Positions 24,795 to 32,760 of a DNA stretch of 64,000 nucleotides are shown piece by piece. The DNA is from an uncultured Rhodospirillaceae bacterium. Its GTDB lineage: Bacteria; Pseudomonadota; Alphaproteobacteria; Azospirillales; Azospirillaceae. The notes beneath the pieces are model-generated. The model was not told the origin of the DNA, ran no database searches, and saw nothing but the letters and a program-made list of their open reading frames with translations. The position numbers were made by a program, and so were the translations under genes. Position 1 is the first letter of the stretch, and each line of letters starts with the position of its first letter. The stretch covers positions 186,001-250,000 of the forward strand of contig CALBDS010000004.1 of assembly GCA_937927415.1 (NCBI GenBank), read 5' to 3'.

Positions 24795-25691
24795 TTACAG
24801 CCACGCCGCTCCGCGCATGCCGCTTTCCGCCCCATGGCGGGCGCGGACGAATCGGGTGCGCACAGGGGCCGTCAGGGCGTAGCGGCCCCACCCGTCCACC
24901 ACCGCCCGTTCCAGCCCCGGCAGGTCGCTGAGGCCGCCCCCGACGACGATCACGTCGGGGTCCAGCACATGGACCAGCGTCACCAGCGCGCGGGCCAGGG
25001 CGTCGGCGTGGCGTTCGAGGGTCAGGGACGCCGCCGGATCGCCCGACACCGCGCGCAGGGCGATGGCCGGCGGCTCCTGCTCCTCGCCGGTGTGGTGGGC
25101 GTGCAGGGCGGCCAGCCCGGCCCCGCTCAGCACCGTTTCGATGCATCCCGTCCGCCCGCAGCCGCAGCGCCGCGGCGGGCCGTCGGCCTCCGTCCGCCAC
25201 GGCAGGGGCAGATGGCCCCATTCGCCGGCCAGGGCGTTGGCCCCGGCGCGGATGCGCCCGTCCACCACCAGACCGCCGCCGACTCCGGTGCCGAGAATCA
25301 CGCCATAGACCACCGCGGCCCCCGCCGCCGCACCGTCCACCGCTTCCGACAAAGTGAAGCAATCGCCGTCGTTGGCCATGGCCACCGGACGGCCCAGCAC
25401 CGCCGCCAGATCACCGCCCAGCGGACGCCCGTCGAGCCAGGGCAGGTTCACCGCCCGCACCCGCCCCGCCGCCGCATCCACCACACCGGGCAGACACAGC
25501 CCCACCCGTTCGGCCCGCCGGCCGGCGGCCTGTTCCACCTCGGCCACCACATGGGCCAGGGCCGACAGGGTGCCGGCGTAACCGGGGGGCGTGGCGGTGC
25601 GGGCACGGGCCAGTTCCCCCCCGTCCGATGACGGCGAGGCAAGGGCAACGGCGGCGATCTTGGTGCCGCCCAGGTCGATTCCAATGCGCAT
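24795..25691 (-). CDS. ROK family sugar kinase (glucokinase/fructokinase-like)
   Basis: A 298-residue ROK kinase. The phosphate-binding loop is IGIDLGGTKIAAVAL. The catalytic base region is NDGDCFTLSEA. The second ATP loop is VILGTGVGGGLVVDG. The zinc site is EWGHLPLPW with CGCGRTGCIE (three Cys plus the His of EWGH), and the adenosine motif is VIVVGGGLSDLPGLE. It phosphorylates a hexose using ATP; glucose, fructose or N-acetylated sugars cannot be separated by sequence. There is no regulatory helix-turn-helix, so it is an enzyme rather than a NagC-type repressor. No sugar transporter is nearby. Confidence 0.93.
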   Translation of the reverse strand: MRIGIDLGGTKIAAVALASPSSDGGELARARTATPPGYAGTLSALAHVVAEVEQAAGRRAERVGLCLPGVVDAAAGRVRAVNLPWLDGRPLGGDLAAVLGRPVAMANDGDCFTLSEAVDGAAAGAAVVYGVILGTGVGGGLVVDGRIRAGANALAGEWGHLPLPWRTEADGPPRRCGCGRTGCIETVLSGAGLAALHAHHTGEEQEPPAIALRAVSGDPAASLTLERHADALARALVTLVHVLDPDVIVVGGGLSDLPGLERAVVDGWGRYALTAPVRTRFVRARHGAESGMRGAAWL

Positions 25692-25900
25692 AGGCAAAAA
25701 TACCGGGCCAAAATACCGGAAACCACGAAAGCGGAAGTGCAGGCACCCTGCTTGGCCGCACGCTATACCGCCGCCCCCCGCCGAGGCTAGTCCCCCTGCC
25801 GTAGGCCACCCCTTCTTCCCGTCCGGAAGAGGCGCCCGGCCCCACCTTATGCACCGCCGCGTGTTGGCACCGCGGGGGATAGGATCAGTGGCGGTTTCCG

Positions 25901-27538
25901 ATGACGGGGGACTTGACACCGATGGAACGGAAAGCACGCCGCACCCGCGGTCCCGACACCGCCGACGACGGCACGCCCGCCTTTCCGGCACCGGCCCGGC
26001 ACCTGACGCCATCCGCCCGGACGGTGCTGGACGGGCTGTTGCTGGCGCTGCTGGGACGGCGGCGGCTGCTGGTGCTGACCGGCGGGGCCGACGAACGGCC
26101 CGGCGTGGCCGGGGCCGCCGCCGCCCGCGCCGCCGACGACGGCACGCTGATCCTGCCCGCCGTCGCCCGCCCCGGTGCGGGCGTTGAGGATCTGATCCGC
26201 CAGGGCGGGGCCGCCGCCTTCGCTCCCCATGCGGCACCGGCGGATTTCGAGGAACTGGTGGCCGCCCTGGACGCGCGGCTGGATTTCGCCGGCAGCGGCG
26301 TGCTGGCGGTGGAGGAGGCCCACCGCCTGTCCCCCGCCACCATCGCCGATCTGGTGGAACTGAGCCGGGAGGAAACCACCCATGGCCGCTTCCTGCAGAT
26401 CCTGCTGAGCGGCGATGCGGCGCTGGAACACACCCTATCCCGCCCCGGCCTGGACCGAGCGGTGCGTGATCTGGGGGTGATCTACCGGCTGGACACGCCC
26501 GCCGCACCGCCGCACCGGCCCGCCCTCCCCGCCGCCGTCACGTTTGCCGTGGATGACGACGACGACGACCGGGCCGAACCGATGGTGTTTCCCACCGCCA
26601 CCCCGCTGGTGCGCGCCCGCCGGTCCTCGGCCGGGGCCTGGGCCACCGGCATCGTGCTGACCGCGGCGGCGGTGGCGGGTCTTGCCCTGTCGCTGCCCGA
26701 TGGCCCATGGAAGGACCGGCTGACCAGCACCGCCGCCACCCTTCCGGCAACCGCCAGCGGCTGGGCCGGGGATCTGTGGACCCGCACCGCCGCCCTGTGG
26801 GAAACGCTGTCGGAGGGAGGTGCGCCGCTGGACGCGGAACGGATGGTGGCGCTGGCCATCCCGGCCCCGGCCACCCCGCCCCCGCCGGCCCCCGCAACAG
26901 CGCAAAGCGGGGCGGCGCAAAGCGGGGTGGAGTTCCCCCCGGCCGCCCACCCGGCGCCCGTTCATCCGGCCGCACCCCAGCCAACACCCCACCAGCCGGC
27001 CCCGGTCTTCACGCCCCTGACCACCCCCGCCCCCCCGCCGGCACCGGAAACGGCGCCCTCGGCTGCGGTTGCGGAACCGCCGGCCCCCGCCTCCGATCCG
27101 GTCCGGCAGCAGCGGTTGCAGGCGCTGGAAGAGGTGGCCCGCCAGCAGATGGCGGCCAAGCGGCTGACCACCCCGCCGGGGGACAACGCGCTGGAAACCG
27201 TGCAGCAGATGCAGGCGGAAATTCCCGACACCCCGGTTGCCCGCGAACTGCTGGAGGCCATGGCCGACACCTACCGCCGTTGGGGCATGCTGGCCGAACG
27301 GACCGGCAATTGGGACGATGCCCGGCGCTTCTACGAACGGGGCTTGCGGGTTCTTCCGGGCGAACCCACGCTGGTGGGGCTGCTGCGGGCGGTGGAGGAG
27401 CGGTCCGGCCGCCCGGCCCCCGTGGCCGGGCAAACGGGCGGAGCGACAACCGGGCAGCCGGCGATGATGACCGCCACCAACGGCCCGCCGCCGGCCCACC
27501 GGATGAACGGCACCGATTACGGGCGGCTGTGGCCCTGA
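25901..27538 (+). CDS. ExeA/GspA-like AAA protein with degenerate P-loop, transmembrane segment and C-terminal TPR-like region
   Basis: A 545-residue protein. The first 200 residues follow the ExeA-like AAA pattern: LTPSARTVLDGLLLALLGRRRLLVLTGG, a Walker B-like GVLAVEEAHRLSP near 133-145, and LLSGDAALEHTLSRPGL. The Walker A position reads LTGGADERPG instead of GxxGxGKT/S, so ATP binding is doubtful. A transmembrane helix (about 247-265) precedes a Pro/Ala-rich periplasmic linker and a helical region (NWDDARRFYERGLRVLPGEPTLVGLL) resembling a TPR. It may link cytoplasm and envelope. The start may be 25901 or the ATG at 25922. It overlaps the converging HyfI-like gene by 22 bp. Confidence 0.75.
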   Translation: MTGDLTPMERKARRTRGPDTADDGTPAFPAPARHLTPSARTVLDGLLLALLGRRRLLVLTGGADERPGVAGAAAARAADDGTLILPAVARPGAGVEDLIRQGGAAAFAPHAAPADFEELVAALDARLDFAGSGVLAVEEAHRLSPATIADLVELSREETTHGRFLQILLSGDAALEHTLSRPGLDRAVRDLGVIYRLDTPAAPPHRPALPAAVTFAVDDDDDDRAEPMVFPTATPLVRARRSSAGAWATGIVLTAAAVAGLALSLPDGPWKDRLTSTAATLPATASGWAGDLWTRTAALWETLSEGGAPLDAERMVALAIPAPATPPPPAPATAQSGAAQSGVEFPPAAHPAPVHPAAPQPTPHQPAPVFTPLTTPAPPPAPETAPSAAVAEPPAPASDPVRQQRLQALEEVARQQMAAKRLTTPPGDNALETVQQMQAEIPDTPVARELLEAMADTYRRWGMLAERTGNWDDARRFYERGLRVLPGEPTLVGLLRAVEERSGRPAPVAGQTGGATTGQPAMMTATNGPPPAHRMNGTDYGRLWP

Positions 27539-28101
27539 CGGCCGGCGGGCGGGGCGATGGCCGACAGCGGTTCGGCGCTCGATTCCAGCAGCGCCAGCAG
27601 CCCGGCCAGCAGCACCCGCGGCGGCGGCGGGCAGCCGGGCAGCGTCAGATCCACCGGGATCACCGATTCCACCGGCCCGACACAGGCGTAGGAACCGGCG
27701 AACACGCCGCCGGTGCAGGCGCAATCACCGCACGCCACCACCCATTTGGGATCGGGGGTGGCGTCCCAGGTGCGCCGCAGCGCCTCCGCCATGTTCCTGG
27801 TCACCGGCCCGGTGACCAGCAGCACGTCGGCGTGGCGGGGGGAGGCGACGAAGCGGATGCCGAACCGCTCCAGATCATAGATGGGGTTGTTGACCGCGTG
27901 GATTTCCAGCTCGCAACCGTTGCACGAACCGGCGTCCACCGCGCGGATCGACAGGCTGCGGCCCAGCCGCCGGTGCGCCGCCGCGTCCAGCCGCCCGGCC
28001 AGTTCCGCATCGCGCAACTGGACCAGGGCATCGGCGTCCAGGGGTGGGGCGTCGGTGGTGACGGGTCCGCCGGTCAGCGCCGCCCAGATGTGCTTGAGCA
28101 T
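27517..28101 (-). CDS. HyfI/NuoB-like small subunit of Ehr (hydrogenase-related) complex
   Basis: A 194-residue complex I 20 kDa/hydrogenase small-subunit homologue. Ligands for the proximal 4Fe-4S (N2-type) cluster are visible: SCNGCELE (Cys60, Cys63), VACGDCACTGG (Cys124-Cys129) and PGCPPPP (Cys157). It would transfer electrons at the junction with the large subunit encoded just upstream, 13 bp away. It is the last gene of the six-gene operon. Its 3' end overlaps the end of the convergent ExeA-like gene by 22 bp. The retained cluster ligands contrast with the missing metal ligands in the large subunit. Confidence 0.9.
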   Translation of the reverse strand: MLKHIWAALTGGPVTTDAPPLDADALVQLRDAELAGRLDAAAHRRLGRSLSIRAVDAGSCNGCELEIHAVNNPIYDLERFGIRFVASPRHADVLLVTGPVTRNMAEALRRTWDATPDPKWVVACGDCACTGGVFAGSYACVGPVESVIPVDLTLPGCPPPPRVLLAGLLALLESSAEPLSAIAPPAGRQGHSRP

Positions 28102-28114
28102 GTCCCGTTCCCCG

Positions 28115-29668
28115 TCAGAGATCGTGGCCGGAATAGGAGCCGTTGAAGGATTTGTTGCACAAGGGGAAATCGGCAACGATGTTCCCCTCGATGGCCGCTT
28201 CCAGAAGCGGCCACTGGAACCACGACGGATCGCGCGGGTGGCAGCGGGCCACCGTTCCGTCATCGGCCAGCCGCACCCAGGTCATGATCTCGCCGCGGAA
28301 GGATTCCACCAGCGCCATCCCCTCCCCCGCCCCGGCGGGCAGGTCCACCCGCGGCAGCGGCGTCCGGCCGTGGCTGTCGCGCGGCACACCGGGCATCCGC
28401 CGGATCATCTGTTCCAGCAGCGACAGACTCTGTTCCACCTCGCGGATGCGCACCCACACCCGCGCGTTGACGTCGCCGGCGGTCAGCACCGGGATTTCGA
28501 AATCGAGATCGTCATAGGGTGCATAGCCCGGCGTGCGCCGGGCATCCTGCCCCCGGCCCGATGCCCGCCCGACATAGCCGCCGGTCCCGAACCGGCTGAC
28601 CAGCCGGATGGACACGATGCCGGTGCCGACCGTGCGGTCCTGCAGCGATGCCTTGGATTCATAAATCGCCACCAGCGGCGGGAACCGGCGGCGCAGTTCC
28701 GCCACCAGTTCCAGAATGCGCTTGCCGCCGTCGTCGGGCAGATCCACCGACACGCCGCCCGGCACCACCCGGTCCATCAGCAGCCGATGGCCGAACACCG
28801 CGTCGTTGGTCAGCAGCACCGCCTCGCGCAGGCGCCCCATCTCCGCCAGCATGAAGGCGAAAGCGGCGTCGTTGCAGATGGCGCCGATGTCGCCCAGATG
28901 GTTGGCCAGCCGTTCCAACTCGGCCATCACCCCGCGCAGCCACACCGCCCGCGGCGGCACCGCCACCCCCAGCGCCGCTTCCACCGCACGGGCAAAGGCC
29001 AGCGAATGCGCCACCGTGGCGTCACCGGAGATCCGCGCGGCAAGGCGCGCGGCATCGCCCACCGTCCGCCCGGCCATCAGCCCCTCGATGCCCTTGTGGA
29101 CATAGCCCAGCCGCTGTTCCAGCCGCGCCACCGTCTCGCCGTTGGCGGTGAAGCGGAAATGGCCCGGCTCGATGATGCCGGCGTGGACCGGCCCCACGGG
29201 GATCTGGTGCAGCCCCTCCCCCTCGGTCTTCAGGAAGGGGTAACGCTGCGGTTCGGCGGGTGCCGGACCCGGCGGGACGGCCAGCGGGTGCGTCACCCCC
29301 CAGGCGCCATGATCCAGCCACGGCCGCGGGTCCACCGCCCCGTCGGCCACCAGCCCGAACAGGTCGCACGCCGTCCGCTCCAGCCGGATCACCGAGGGGC
29401 GCACCGCGCTCAGGGACGGGAAATGCCCGTTCGGGCAGTCCAGCGACACCACCACCACGTCGCCCGACAATTCCTCGCGCAGGGCCACATGCACCGCCGC
29501 CGGCTCGCCCCACAGCCCCACCACCGACAGGGTGTTGCCACCCAGCGACTCGACCAGCGTGCGCCAGCCGCCCGGCGTGGTGCGGTAGCGGGGAAACGGG
29601 CGGTGCCCGTCCACCGGCTTGCCGATGCGGTTCATCAGGCCGAACAGGGGATCTTCACCGACATACAT
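28115..29668 (-). CDS. HyfG/HycE-like large subunit (NuoC+NuoD fusion) lacking NiFe-site cysteines
   Basis: A 517-residue fusion. The N-terminal part (about 1-150) is NuoC-like (VVVVSLDCPNGHFPSLSAVRPSVIRLERTACDLFGL). The remainder is NuoD/hydrogenase large-subunit-like (HQIPVGPVHAGIIEPGHFRF, LEQRLGYVHKGIEGLM). In hydrogenases the NiFe centre is held by RxCGxC near the start and DPCxxC at the end of the large subunit. Here those places read ARISGDATVAHS (around 210-220) and RDPSWFQW (around 478-485). All four cysteines are absent, so a hydrogenase active site cannot form. This defines it as an energy-converting hydrogenase-related (Ehr) subunit. Its electron donor or acceptor is unknown. Confidence 0.92.
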   Translation of the reverse strand: MYVGEDPLFGLMNRIGKPVDGHRPFPRYRTTPGGWRTLVESLGGNTLSVVGLWGEPAAVHVALREELSGDVVVVSLDCPNGHFPSLSAVRPSVIRLERTACDLFGLVADGAVDPRPWLDHGAWGVTHPLAVPPGPAPAEPQRYPFLKTEGEGLHQIPVGPVHAGIIEPGHFRFTANGETVARLEQRLGYVHKGIEGLMAGRTVGDAARLAARISGDATVAHSLAFARAVEAALGVAVPPRAVWLRGVMAELERLANHLGDIGAICNDAAFAFMLAEMGRLREAVLLTNDAVFGHRLLMDRVVPGGVSVDLPDDGGKRILELVAELRRRFPPLVAIYESKASLQDRTVGTGIVSIRLVSRFGTGGYVGRASGRGQDARRTPGYAPYDDLDFEIPVLTAGDVNARVWVRIREVEQSLSLLEQMIRRMPGVPRDSHGRTPLPRVDLPAGAGEGMALVESFRGEIMTWVRLADDGTVARCHPRDPSWFQWPLLEAAIEGNIVADFPLCNKSFNGSYSGHDL

Positions 29669-29684
29669 GGAACACCCCTTTCCC

Positions 29685-31118
29685 TCAGCCCAGCAGGGCG
29701 GCCACGGTGCGGAACCACGCCACCAGCGGTTCCGGCAGCCACACCCCCGCCACCAGCACCAGCGCCAGATGGACATAAAGCGGTATCAGCGACCCGTGCA
29801 CCGGCACCGGCGCCCCGTCCGGTTCGCCGAACGCCATCCGCTGCACCCGCATCACCAGCGCCCCCACCGCCAACAGGATCCCCGCCGCCAGGATCAGCGC
29901 CAGCCACGGGTAGCGGGCAAAGGTGGAGGTCACCAGCAGGAATTCGCTCATGAACACCCCGAACGGCGGCAGGCCGGCGATGGCCACCACCCCCAGCACC
30001 AGCCCCCAGCCCAGCGCCGGGTGGCTGACCGTCAGGCCGGAAATCTTGTCGATGCGCTGGGTGCCCTTGGCCTGGGCCACGTGGCCGACGGCGTAGAAGA
30101 TGGCCGATTTGGTCAGGCTGTGCATCGCCATGTGCAGCAGCCCGGCGAAATTCGCCAGCGGCCCGCCCATCCCGAAGGCAAAGGTGATGAGGCCCATGTG
30201 CTCGATGGAACTGTAGGCGAAGAAGCGTTTGATGTCGCGGCGGCGGTACAGCATGAACGCCGCCAGCAGCAGCGAGGCCAGCCCCATCAGCGCCATCAGC
30301 GGCCCCGGCGCCATCGCCGCCCCGTTGGCGGCCAGCAGCATCTTGAACCGCAGCACGGCATAAATCGCCACGTTCAGCAGCAGCCCCGACAGCACCGCGG
30401 AAATCGGCGTCGGCCCTTCGGCGTGGGCGTCGGGCAGCCAGGCGTGCAGCGGCGCCAGCCCCACCTTGGTCCCGTACCCCACCAGCAGGAAGACGAAGGC
30501 CAGGTTGAGGATGTCGGGGTTGACGCGGGCGACGCTGCCCATCAGGTCGGTCCAGGTCATCGCCGGCAGCCCCGGCCCCATCACCGGCTGGGCGGCCATG
30601 TACATCAGGATGGTGCCGAACAGGGCCAGCGCGATGCCGACACCGCACAGGATGAAGTATTTCCACGCCGCTTCGATCGCCGGGGCGGTGCGGTACAGGC
30701 TGACCATCAGCACGGTGGTCAGCGTCGCCCCCTCCACCGCCACCCACATGACGCCCAGGTTGTTGGCCGACAGCGCCAGCAGCATGGTGAAGACGAACGC
30801 CTGATACATGGCGTGGTAGAAGCGCAGGTTCAGCGCCTTCAGCCGCCCCGTCTCCACCTCGTGCCGGATGTAGGTGGCGGAGAACAGCGACGTGGTCAAC
30901 GACACGAAACAGGTCAGCACGACAAGGTAGATGTTGAAGGCATCGACCACGAACAGCCACCCGGCCCCGGTGTCGTCGGCAAACAGCCCCAGCGACACCA
31001 CGAACGTGACCGCCGCCGCCGCCACATTGGCCCAGGCCGCCATCCGCCACGACGGGATCAGCGCCAGGAACCCGGCGGACAGGGCCGGCAGAGCCACGAT
31101 GACGGCGATCAGGTTCAC
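29685..31118 (-). CDS. HyfF-like proton-translocating membrane subunit (NuoN/MrpD type)
   Basis: A 477-residue multispanning antiporter-like subunit with about 14 hydrophobic segments. The ionisable residues of the proton path are present: the TM5 glutamate (VMWVAVEGATLTT), the TM7 lysine (GYGTKVGLAPLHAWLPDAHAEGPTPISAVLSG) and the lysine/histidine of MHSLTKSAIFYAVGHV. It starts at a GTG whose first bases overlap the stop of the HyfE-like gene (GTGA), and the HyfG-like gene follows 16 bp later. Conservation of these residues argues that the complex pumps or conducts protons or sodium, even though its redox subunit is altered. Confidence 0.93.
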   Translation of the reverse strand: MNLIAVIVALPALSAGFLALIPSWRMAAWANVAAAAVTFVVSLGLFADDTGAGWLFVVDAFNIYLVVLTCFVSLTTSLFSATYIRHEVETGRLKALNLRFYHAMYQAFVFTMLLALSANNLGVMWVAVEGATLTTVLMVSLYRTAPAIEAAWKYFILCGVGIALALFGTILMYMAAQPVMGPGLPAMTWTDLMGSVARVNPDILNLAFVFLLVGYGTKVGLAPLHAWLPDAHAEGPTPISAVLSGLLLNVAIYAVLRFKMLLAANGAAMAPGPLMALMGLASLLLAAFMLYRRRDIKRFFAYSSIEHMGLITFAFGMGGPLANFAGLLHMAMHSLTKSAIFYAVGHVAQAKGTQRIDKISGLTVSHPALGWGLVLGVVAIAGLPPFGVFMSEFLLVTSTFARYPWLALILAAGILLAVGALVMRVQRMAFGEPDGAPVPVHGSLIPLYVHLALVLVAGVWLPEPLVAWFRTVAALLG

Positions 31119-31777
31119 TGGCTTTCCCCGCGGAAGGATTCGATCTTCTGCACATCCAGCGTGTCGAACCGCTCGCGGATGTGGAACAGGAAGATCCCGA
31201 AGACGATGAAGGCGACCATCACCGAAAAGGCGATGGACATCTCGACGATCATGGGCATCCCGGCAACGCCGATGGCCGCCAGGATCAGCCCGTTCTCGAT
31301 GGACATGAACCCCACCACCTGGCTGACCGCGTTGCGGCGGGAAATCATCATCAGCAGGCCCAGCAGCACCACCGACAGCGACAGCGCCAGATCCTCGCGG
31401 GTCAGCGCCGTGGCGTCCTCGGTCACCGGCATCACCAGCAGGATCGACAGCGTGACCAGCGACACCCCCGCCACCATGGTCAGGCCGATGGACAGCGCCG
31501 GTTCGATGGTGCGCTCGATGTTCAGCTTCACCACGATGCGGCGCAGCGCCACCGGCATCACCACCGCCTTCAGCACCAGCGTCAGCACGGCGGTGATGAA
31601 CAGGTGGTGGGAATGCTGGGCGTAGCCCTGCCACGCCGCCGCCGCCGCCAGCGCCACCGCCTGGAGCGTGAAGGCGTTGAGAAGCGCCGACAGCCGCCGC
31701 TGGTACAGCAGCGCGAAACTCATCATCAGCACCAGCGCGCCCAACAGGTGGGCGGCATCATAGGCAAGGTTGCTCAC
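31115..31777 (-). CDS. HyfE-like membrane subunit (NuoK/MrpC related)
   Basis: A 220-residue membrane protein starting at GTG (NLAYDAAHLLGALVLMMSFALLYQ). It has about seven hydrophobic segments. The conserved block MISRRNAVSQVVGFMSIENGLILAAIGVAGMPMIVEMSIAFSVMVAFIVFGIFLFHI carries the glutamates (IENG and VEMS) that in HyfE/NuoK-like subunits take part in proton movement. It begins 1 bp after the HyfC-like stop codon and overlaps the HyfF-like start by 4 bp, showing tight coupling within the operon. Confidence 0.92.
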   Translation of the reverse strand: MSNLAYDAAHLLGALVLMMSFALLYQRRLSALLNAFTLQAVALAAAAAWQGYAQHSHHLFITAVLTLVLKAVVMPVALRRIVVKLNIERTIEPALSIGLTMVAGVSLVTLSILLVMPVTEDATALTREDLALSLSVVLLGLLMMISRRNAVSQVVGFMSIENGLILAAIGVAGMPMIVEMSIAFSVMVAFIVFGIFLFHIRERFDTLDVQKIESFRGESQ

Positions 31778-31778
31778 C

Positions 31779-32738
31779 CTACACCCCCCGCGACACGAAC
31801 AGGAAAATCGCCCCCAGGGTGGCCAGCAGCAGCGCGCCCCCCAGGAAATCGCCCACGCGGAACACGCGCATCTTGGCAATCGACGTCTCGAACACCGCCA
31901 GCGCCGCTCCGCCCAGCGCCATCTTGCCCGCAAAGGTGACCAGCCCCCACAGCGCCGGGCCGAGGCCGTCGCCGGGATGGGCCATGCCCCAGGGGGCGAA
32001 GATGCAGGCGATCAGCGCCATGTAGAGCAGCAGCTTCAGCATCGCCGCCCCTTCCACCAGCGCCAGATGGCGGCCGGAATATTCCAGCACCATCGCCTCG
32101 TGCACCATGGTCAGTTCCAGGTGGGTGGACGGGTTGTCGATGGGGATGCGGGCGTTCTCGGCAATCGCCACCATCACCAGCGCCATCAGCGCCAGCGCCA
32201 GCGACACCCGCAGCCCCACGGTGCCCGACACCATGAAATCGGCAATTTCCGCCAGCGACGTGGTGCCCACCAGGATGGCGACGGAAAACACCATCATCAT
32301 CATGGCCGGTTCGGCAAAGGCGGCGATCATCATCTCGCGCGACGAGCCGATGCCGCCGAAGCTGGTGCCCACGTCCATCCCCGCCAGCGCCAGGAAGAAG
32401 CGCGCGCTGCCCAGCAGCGCCACCAGCGCGATCAGGTCGGCCGACGGCGCCAGCGCCAAATGGGAGGTGAAGGCCGGAACCAGCCCCGCCGCCACCCAGA
32501 TGGCGGTGAAGATCATGTAGGGCGAGGCGCGGAACAGCCAGGATGCGTTGTGGGCCAGCACCACATCCTTGCGCAGCAGCCGCAGGATGTCGCGGTACGG
32601 CTGAAGGGGAGAGGCGCCGCAGCGGGCCTGCAGCCGGCTTTTCACCCAGCGGACCCAGCCGGTCAGCAGCGGCGCCAGCGCCAGCACCAGCGCCATCTGC
32701 ACCACCTGCCACAGGACGGAGAGCAGCAGAGCCTTCAT
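31779..32738 (-). CDS. HyfC-like membrane subunit (NuoH family)
   Basis: A 319-residue NuoH/HyfC-type protein with eight or so hydrophobic helices. It carries the cytoplasmic loop signatures GASPLQPYRDILRLLRKD, ...MAEPAMMM-like segments (AAFAEPAMMMMVFSV) and AENARIPIDNPSTHLELTMVHEAMVLEYSG. The last contains the row of acidic residues that links the quinone-site/large-subunit region to the proton channels in complex I. It sits 22 bp after the HyfB-like stop. Confidence 0.94.
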   Translation of the reverse strand: MKALLLSVLWQVVQMALVLALAPLLTGWVRWVKSRLQARCGASPLQPYRDILRLLRKDVVLAHNASWLFRASPYMIFTAIWVAAGLVPAFTSHLALAPSADLIALVALLGSARFFLALAGMDVGTSFGGIGSSREMMIAAFAEPAMMMMVFSVAILVGTTSLAEIADFMVSGTVGLRVSLALALMALVMVAIAENARIPIDNPSTHLELTMVHEAMVLEYSGRHLALVEGAAMLKLLLYMALIACIFAPWGMAHPGDGLGPALWGLVTFAGKMALGGAALAVFETSIAKMRVFRVGDFLGGALLLATLGAIFLFVSRGV

Positions 32739-32760
32739 CGCATCACCACCCCTACACCCC

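Noticed and set aside
28115..29668. A working [NiFe] hydrogenase or formate hydrogenlyase large subunit
   Set aside because: The protein aligns with HycE/HyfG, but both Cys pairs of the NiFe site are missing and no maturation or ferredoxin genes are nearby. It is listed as Ehr-type instead.
29619..31625. A 668-codon open frame on the + strand over the Ehr operon
   Set aside because: It is antisense to HyfG, HyfF and HyfE-like genes with conserved functional residues. Its translation is Gln/His/Arg-rich low complexity.
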